A stretch of DNA of 64,000 bases from Photobacterium sp. CCB-ST2H9 (GTDB taxonomy: Bacteria > Pseudomonadota > Gammaproteobacteria > Enterobacterales > Vibrionaceae). Where the stretch lies: positions 3,410,001 to 3,474,000 of the forward strand of contig NZ_CP100425.1 of NCBI RefSeq assembly GCF_023151555.2, in the 5' to 3' direction. Positions 59,359-64,000 of the stretch are shown here, one piece after another. Made by a program: the position numbers and the translations under genes. The stretch's first letter is position 1. Each line of letters starts with the position of its first letter. The notes beneath the pieces were generated by a model. The model was not told the origin of the DNA. It searched no databases and was given only the letters and a program-made list of their open reading frames with translations.

Positions 59359-61530
59359 TTACATCGCTTCCAGTTTGGCGTACTGAGTCACCAACCACTT
59401 GATTCCTTCACCATTGAAAGCAACCTGCACCCGGCTCTGAGCACCACTGCCTTCAAAGTTGATGATGGTGCCTTCCCCGAATTTCGGGTGCTGGACCCGC
59501 TGCCCGAGGCTGAAACCGGTCTGATTGAAGTTCTCGTTGACCTGCGTCTGGCTGAATCGACCACCGGTTGACGGACGGGAGACCTGTGCCTTCATCCGCA
59601 CTTCCTCGACAAATTCTTCCGGAATTTCGCGCACGAAACGCGACACTTTGTGGAAATTGTCCTTACCGTACAGACGACGCATCTCGGCGTGTGTAATGTA
59701 AAGTTTTTCCATCGCACGGGTCATGCCGACATAACACAGACGACGCTCTTCCTCGAGACGTCCCGGCTCTTCAGAGGTGCGGAAACTCGGGAACATCCCT
59801 TCTTCCACGCCCACCATGAACACCATCGGAAATTCCAGTCCTTTGGCGCTGTGCAGCGTCATCAGCTGTACCGCATCATCAAAATCATCGGCCTGTCCTT
59901 CACCAGCTTCCAGCGCCGCATGCGACAGAAACGCAGCCAGCGGACTCATCTCCCCGGCTTCCTCCGGCACCTCAAACTGACGGGTGGCAGTCACCAGCTC
60001 TTCCAGGTTTTCAATCCGGGCCTGCGCTTTCTCACCTTTTTCCTGCTCATACATTGCCCGCAGTCCGGACGAACGGATCACTTCATCGGTCTGCTGATAC
60101 AGCTGTATCTCCCGGGTGTCGTCTTCCAGCGCATTGACCAGTTCCACAAAACGACGCAGTGAGTTGGCAGCCCGGCCGGCCAGGACTTTCTCATCCAGCA
60201 AAGCGACACTGGCCTGCCACAGAGTAGTGCCGCGATCCCGGGCCGCCATCCGGATAGTATCCAGCGTCCGCTCTCCCAGTCCCCGGGCCGGGGTGTTCAC
60301 CACCCGCTCAAACGAGGTATCATCATCGCGGTTGGCAATCAGGCGCAGATAAGACAGCGCATCCTTGATTTCCTGACGCTCGAAGAAACGCATGCCGCCG
60401 TAGATCCGGTAAGGCATCCCGGCCTGAATCAGCGCCTCTTCCAGCACCCGCGACTGAGCATTGCTGCGGTACAGCATCGCCGTGTCATTCAGTGCGCCGC
60501 CGCTGTCCTGCCAGCCTTTGATCTTACCGACCACAAACCGGGCTTCATCCAGCTCGTTAAAGGCGGAATACACTGAAATCTTTTCGCCCTCACCGCCTTC
60601 GGTCCACAGATTCTTGCCCATCCGCTCATTGTTATTGGCGATGAGCGCATTGGCCGCCTGCAGGATATTGCCGGTCGAACGGTAGTTCTGCTCCAGGAAG
60701 ATACTGGACGCACTGGTGAATTCCTTCAGGAAACGCTGAATATTTTCGACTTTGGCGCCCCGCCAGCCGTAAATCGACTGATCGTCATCGCCCACGATCA
60801 TCACGTGGCATTCTGGCCCCGCCATCAGGCGCAGCCAGGCAAACTGAATGTTGTTGGTATCCTGGAACTCGTCTACCAGAATGTGCTTGAAACGGGCCTG
60901 ATAATGTTCGCGGATGTGCTTGTTGTGCTTGAGCAGTTCAAATGAACGCAGCAAGAGTTCGGCAAAATCGACCAGTCCGGCGCGGTCACAGGCTTCCTGA
61001 TAGGCGGTATAAACGCGCAGCCAGGTCTGCTCGACCGGGTCGTTGAAGGTCTCGACATGCGACGGACGCAGTCCCTCATCTTTCTTGCCGTTGATATACC
61101 AGGCCGCCTGACGGGCTGGCCACTGTTTCTCGTCCAGATTCTGCGCTTTGATCAGGCGGCGCAGCAGACGCATCTGATCATCGGAATCGATGATATTGAA
61201 ATCTTCCGGCAGCCTGGCATCCAGATAATGGGCGCGCAGCATGCGGTGACTCAGGCCATGGAAAGTCCCGTTCCACATCCCGGCACAGTTTCCCTGCATC
61301 AGCGCGTTGATCCGGCCGCGCATTTCTGCCGCGGCTTTGTTGGTGAAGGTCACCGACATGATGGAGAAAGGCGAGGCTTCTTCGACCCGCAGCAGCCAGG
61401 CAATCCGGTGCACCAGCACCCGGGTTTTTCCGCTGCCGGCCCCGGCCAGAACCAAATGATTGCCCAGCGGTGCCGCCACCGCTTCGCGCTGTTTGTCATT
61501 GAGACCATCTAACAAGAGTGAAACGTCCAT
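59359..61530 (-). CDS. uvrD: DNA helicase II
   Basis: A 723-residue superfamily 1A helicase for mismatch and excision repair. Walker A AGAGSGKTR (about 30-38), motif II VDEFQDTN, motif III GDDDQSIYGWRGA, motif V TLHSAKGLEFPMVFMVG and motif VI VGMTRAMEKLYI are present. The C-terminal tail that binds RNA polymerase, VQHPKFGEGTIINFEGSG, is complete. A degenerate LexA-type sequence is just upstream. Confidence 0.97.
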   Translation of the reverse strand: MDVSLLLDGLNDKQREAVAAPLGNHLVLAGAGSGKTRVLVHRIAWLLRVEEASPFSIMSVTFTNKAAAEMRGRINALMQGNCAGMWNGTFHGLSHRMLRAHYLDARLPEDFNIIDSDDQMRLLRRLIKAQNLDEKQWPARQAAWYINGKKDEGLRPSHVETFNDPVEQTWLRVYTAYQEACDRAGLVDFAELLLRSFELLKHNKHIREHYQARFKHILVDEFQDTNNIQFAWLRLMAGPECHVMIVGDDDQSIYGWRGAKVENIQRFLKEFTSASSIFLEQNYRSTGNILQAANALIANNNERMGKNLWTEGGEGEKISVYSAFNELDEARFVVGKIKGWQDSGGALNDTAMLYRSNAQSRVLEEALIQAGMPYRIYGGMRFFERQEIKDALSYLRLIANRDDDTSFERVVNTPARGLGERTLDTIRMAARDRGTTLWQASVALLDEKVLAGRAANSLRRFVELVNALEDDTREIQLYQQTDEVIRSSGLRAMYEQEKGEKAQARIENLEELVTATRQFEVPEEAGEMSPLAAFLSHAALEAGEGQADDFDDAVQLMTLHSAKGLEFPMVFMVGVEEGMFPSFRTSEEPGRLEEERRLCYVGMTRAMEKLYITHAEMRRLYGKDNFHKVSRFVREIPEEFVEEVRMKAQVSRPSTGGRFSQTQVNENFNQTGFSLGQRVQHPKFGEGTIINFEGSGAQSRVQVAFNGEGIKWLVTQYAKLEAM

Positions 61531-61540
61531 CGCCTTTCTA

Positions 61541-61556
61541 CTGGTTATTTATACAC
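61541..61556. promoter_or_regulatory. Possible LexA box upstream of uvrD
   Basis: CTGGTTATTTATACAC matches CTG-N10-CAG with one mismatch in the right arm and an AT-rich centre. It lies 11 bp upstream of the uvrD start. uvrD is SOS-controlled in E. coli, but this copy is weak. Confidence 0.45.
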
Positions 61557-61694
61557 TGGCGGTGATTATAACAGCTCAGACAGAGAATGCCCGCCCTGTC
61601 TCATGCTGAGTCTCGTCCGGCCCGTCAGCCTCAATTTTCCGACGTCAGCACCACTGCAGCACAAAACGGCCGCACAGAAAAAATTCACTTCGTC

Positions 61695-61708
61695 TGAAAT
61701 TTCTTTCA
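61695..61708. promoter_or_regulatory. Inverted repeat upstream of the bufferin operon
   Basis: TGAAATTTCTTTCA: perfect 5-bp arms TGAAA/TTTCA with a 4-bp centre, followed 13 bp later by a -10-like TATAGT (61722-61727) that lacks a good -35. It may be an operator or part of an alternative-sigma promoter for the bufferin genes; no regulator gene is adjacent in the window. Confidence 0.4.
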
Positions 61709-61820
61709 GCCCCTCCCTTTCTATAGTGGATAAGAGCACCTGATGCGTTCCACCTCAGCTTCCAGGACTAACGCTCGAAAACCGCAACATTTGAACTGTC
61801 TGATATCAAGAGGAATGATG

Positions 61821-62084
61821 ATGAAAAAGAGCAATCTCGCCTTAGCCACCGCTGTCTCTGGCCTGCTGATCCTGGCTGGTACTGCCCCTGCCGTCGCAGC
61901 TGACAGCGGTGCGAAAGAAAAATGTTATGGCGTCGCCAAAGCCGGAAAGAATGACTGCGCCACCAAAACCGGCTCCTGTGCCGGAACCGCCAAAATGGAC
62001 GGTCAGAAAGATGCATTTATCATGGTGCCCAAAGGCCTGTGTGATCGTCTGGCTGGCGGCAGCACCCAAAGCAGCAAATCATGA
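61821..62084 (+). CDS. bufA1: Bufferin-type RiPP precursor (DUF2282, BufA1 family)
   Basis: An 87-residue precursor: Sec signal peptide ([20 protein letters not shown], cleavage near AVA-AD) and a short core with four cysteines in [18 protein letters not shown] and KGLCDRL, the DUF2282 pattern. In characterised bufferins, core cysteines are converted by the MNIO enzyme to sulfur-containing heterocycles and the exported peptide binds copper in the periplasm. Three ATGs in a row (61815, 61818, 61821) are possible; the third has the best distance to AGAGGA. Its stop overlaps the DUF692 start (ATGA). Confidence 0.9.
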   Translation: MKKSNLALATAVSGLLILAGTAPAVAADSGAKEKCYGVAKAGKNDCATKTGSCAGTAKMDGQKDAFIMVPKGLCDRLAGGSTQSSKS

Positions 62085-62950
62085 CCAATGATTGCGCCTT
62101 TCAGCAGGTTGGGGTTGGCCTGAGAGCCCCCCACCTGACTCTTTTTCGCGACATGGCACAGCCTCCGGTCGGCTGGCTGGAAGTCCACAGCGAAAACTAC
62201 TTCAACCCGGAGAGTCCGGCACGCCAGACCCTCAGCCAGATTGCTGAACAGTTCCCGATCAGCTGTCACGGCATTGGCTTATCTCTGGGGTCTGCCGATC
62301 CCCTCAACCGCCGTCACCTGACCCAGCTCAGGCATCTGGTTGATGACCTCTGCCCCATGGCTGTCTCTGATCACCTGAGTTGGAGTTCCGTCAACGGCCA
62401 GTACCTGAACGACTTATTGCCCATCCCATATACCGAAGAAGCCCTGAACGTGGTCTGCGACAAAGTCTCGCAGGTCCAGGACACTCTCGGACGCCAGCTA
62501 CTGGTAGAAAACCCGTCGAGCTATCTCAGCTTCCGTCATGCTGACTATACGGAATGGGATTTTCTGAGCCGGGTCCAGCAACAGACCGGCTGCGGACTGC
62601 TGCTCGATCTCAACAACATTTATGTCAGCAGCTTTAACCACGGCTTTGAGTGCAGGGCCTATCTCGACGCCATCAACCCGGCTGCGGTGAAGGAAATTCA
62701 TCTGGCCGGTTTTACGGTCCGGAAACTGGATCAGGGCGAGATTTGGATTGACACCCACAGCCGCCCGGTCAGCGAACCGGTGTGGCAGCTATATCGCGAC
62801 TGGGTCCGTCAGCACGGCGCCGTCCCGACCCTGATTGAATGGGATCTCGACATTCCGCCGCTGGCGGTTCTGCTCGGCGAAGCGGACAAGGCCCGGCAGA
62901 TCCTGCGCGAAACAGCACAGGAGGTCTCGCATGAATGCCGTCAAGCCTGA
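62081..62950 (+). CDS. bufB: MNIO-family iron enzyme, DUF692 (BufB)
   Basis: A 289-residue TIM-barrel enzyme of the multinuclear non-haem iron-dependent oxidase family, which modifies cysteines in RiPP precursors. Metal-ligand and family motifs visible in order: [11 protein letters not shown] (about 30-40), [11 protein letters not shown] (about 61-71), [10 protein letters not shown] (about 91), [10 protein letters not shown] (about 140-149), [15 protein letters not shown] (about 171-185), [15 protein letters not shown] and [10 protein letters not shown]. Full length. It overlaps the precursor by 4 bp and the partner gene by 20 bp, so the three are translationally coupled. Confidence 0.92.
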   Translation: MTNDCAFQQVGVGLRAPHLTLFRDMAQPPVGWLEVHSENYFNPESPARQTLSQIAEQFPISCHGIGLSLGSADPLNRRHLTQLRHLVDDLCPMAVSDHLSWSSVNGQYLNDLLPIPYTEEALNVVCDKVSQVQDTLGRQLLVENPSSYLSFRHADYTEWDFLSRVQQQTGCGLLLDLNNIYVSSFNHGFECRAYLDAINPAAVKEIHLAGFTVRKLDQGEIWIDTHSRPVSEPVWQLYRDWVRQHGAVPTLIEWDLDIPPLAVLLGEADKARQILRETAQEVSHECRQA

Positions 62951-63713
62951 CGGGCCGGATCTGGCAACACTGCAAACCAGCTTTGCCCGGGCCCTGCATT
63001 ACCAGCCCAGCGAAATCACGGATCACATCACGCCACATGCCTTGCGTGCCGAACAGCAACTCCAGATCTACCGCAACAATTTCATTATCAGCCTGACCGA
63101 AGTGCTGGAAGCCACCTACCCGGCCGTGAAAGCCGTCGTCGGAGAAGCATGTTTTTCCGCACTGGTCCGGCAACACATTCTGACAGTCCCGCTTGAACAG
63201 GGCGATGTGAGCCATTACGGATGCGGCCTTGAGAACACCATCGCCGCACAGGAGGCACTGCACCAGTCGGTCCCGTATCTGGCCGATCTGGCCCGGCTGG
63301 AATGGCTGGTGGACCGGGCTGCACAGCTCACGCCGTCCGGTCAGGATTTCCCGCTGGAGAAACTGCAAGATCTGACCGAAGCACGGCTGGCACAGGCTCG
63401 GCTGGTTCCGAATTCCGGCTGCGGGCTGCTCGACAGTGACTATGCGGTTGCTCAATTGTGGCAGGCGATTCGCGACGATGATCTGGACACGCTGGAGCGT
63501 CTGGACATTCGACAGCCGCAATCGGCCATCGTGTTGTCCGGCCCCAGGGTGATCACCACCACAGCGGCAGGCACGGCGCTGGTCGAACTGACCCGACAAC
63601 ATCGACCACTGAGCCAGGCCACCCCGGAGATGCTGGCGCTGCTGGGCGAACTGATTTCGCAGCAGGTGTTTATCAATATCCGCTATCCTGATGACACAGA
63701 AGCATCAAACTGA
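62931..63713 (+). CDS. bufC: Putative MNIO partner protein, DUF2063 (BufC)
   Basis: A 260-residue protein. The N-terminal DUF2063 domain (about 10-105) has LQTSFARALHYQP and the family YRNNFIISLTEVLEATYPAVKAVVG. The C-terminal half is a second, less conserved domain. Such partners are thought to present the precursor to the DUF692 enzyme. ATG 62931 has a perfect AGGAGG site located inside the upstream gene. The open frame extends earlier but only as a shadow of bufB. Confidence 0.9.
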   Translation: MNAVKPDGPDLATLQTSFARALHYQPSEITDHITPHALRAEQQLQIYRNNFIISLTEVLEATYPAVKAVVGEACFSALVRQHILTVPLEQGDVSHYGCGLENTIAAQEALHQSVPYLADLARLEWLVDRAAQLTPSGQDFPLEKLQDLTEARLAQARLVPNSGCGLLDSDYAVAQLWQAIRDDDLDTLERLDIRQPQSAIVLSGPRVITTTAAGTALVELTRQHRPLSQATPEMLALLGELISQQVFINIRYPDDTEASN

Positions 63714-63722
63714 GGGACTGAT

Positions 63723-64000
63723 ATGTTTTATCTGATTAAAGACATCGATACCCAGTTCAGCCGGGCGCTGACACCCATTACTCCGTTACTGCTCCTGCTG
63801 ACCCGGTTGTGGGTCGCCTGGGTGTTTTTCAATGCCGGAATGCTGAAGTTCCAGAGTTGGGACAGTACCCTCTATCTGTTTGAATACGAATATCAGGTCC
63901 CGCTGATCCCCTGGCGCATCGCGGCCTATCTGGGCACAGCAACTGAGCTGATTGTGCCCGTTTTTCTGGCGCTGGGTCTGCTGACGCGCCCGATGGCACT
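63723..64000 (+). CDS. DoxX-family membrane protein, 3' end outside the window
   Basis: The first 92 codons of a DoxX-type inner-membrane protein beginning MFYLIKDIDTQFSRAL. Two or three helices are visible (PLLLLLTRLWVAWVFFNAGMLKF and LGTATELIVPVFLALGLLT), with the FNAGMLKFQSWD motif typical of DoxX. It starts 9 bp after bufC. DoxX genes are common last members of bufferin operons, perhaps supplying a redox or quinone link; that role is inferred. Confidence 0.85.
   Translation, partial: MFYLIKDIDTQFSRALTPITPLLLLLTRLWVAWVFFNAGMLKFQSWDSTLYLFEYEYQVPLIPWRIAAYLGTATELIVPVFLALGLLTRPMA

Overview
The window looks like a chromosomal segment of a Vibrionaceae gammaproteobacterium. Photobacterium or a close relative is plausible, but the genus is an inference I cannot test here. 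Support comes from a complete eps-type type II secretion operon in gspC-to-gspN order, Spot 42 RNA next to polA, RyhB near polA, fabR/yijD/sthA and glnA-ntrB-ntrC blocks, and a 16S rRNA gene ending in the usual anti-Shine-Dalgarno sequence. Almost everything is core genome. I found no insertion sequence, prophage, integron or CRISPR array.

Layout. 1-2100: 16S rRNA (minus strand; the rest of the operon lies off the left edge) with two tandem promoters and a boxA. 2100-6470: a membrane-anchored RRM protein, murI, and a cobalamin-riboswitch-controlled TonB receptor followed by a PP-loop ATPase. 6470-13830: trmA, fabR-yijD divergent from sthA, an isolated ureidoglycine aminohydrolase gene divergent from a LysR regulator, then nudE-cysQ. 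13950-25230: the twelve-gene gspCDEFGHIJKLMN operon on the minus strand. 25530-34280: hslR-hslO, pckA, an AsmA-like protein, yihY-dtd-madA and a DUF2959 lipoprotein. 34380-42315: typA divergent from glnA-ntrB-ntrC (paired NtrC sites, a sigma-54 promoter, another NtrC site before ntrB), then add. 42430-51070: hemN, a methyltransferase-yihI-DUF2489 cluster, cytochrome c4, engB, Spot 42 RNA, a second probable small RNA, and polA. 51070-61530: a GATC-rich DnaA-box region upstream of polA, elbB, two tandem ryhB genes, a GNAT protein, the queuosine-precursor transporter under a PurR box, a DUF3630 protein, a probable plus-strand RNA, recQ, rarD, ggt and uvrD. 61690-64000: a bufferin-type RiPP operon (DUF2282 precursor, DUF692 MNIO enzyme, DUF2063 partner, DoxX protein), cut by the right edge.

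How the genes work together. Nitrogen control is self-contained: NtrB-NtrC act on glnA and feed back on their own promoter. Carbon and iron state enter through Spot 42 and the duplicated RyhB. Vitamin B12 supply is gated by the riboswitch. The T2SS exports folded proteins. The bufferin operon probably makes a modified, cysteine-heterocycle-bearing periplasmic peptide that binds copper.

The most interesting items are the bufferin operon, the tandem ryhB pair, the orphan promoter/terminator units next to spf and recQ, and the oriC-like GATC/DnaA cluster in front of polA.
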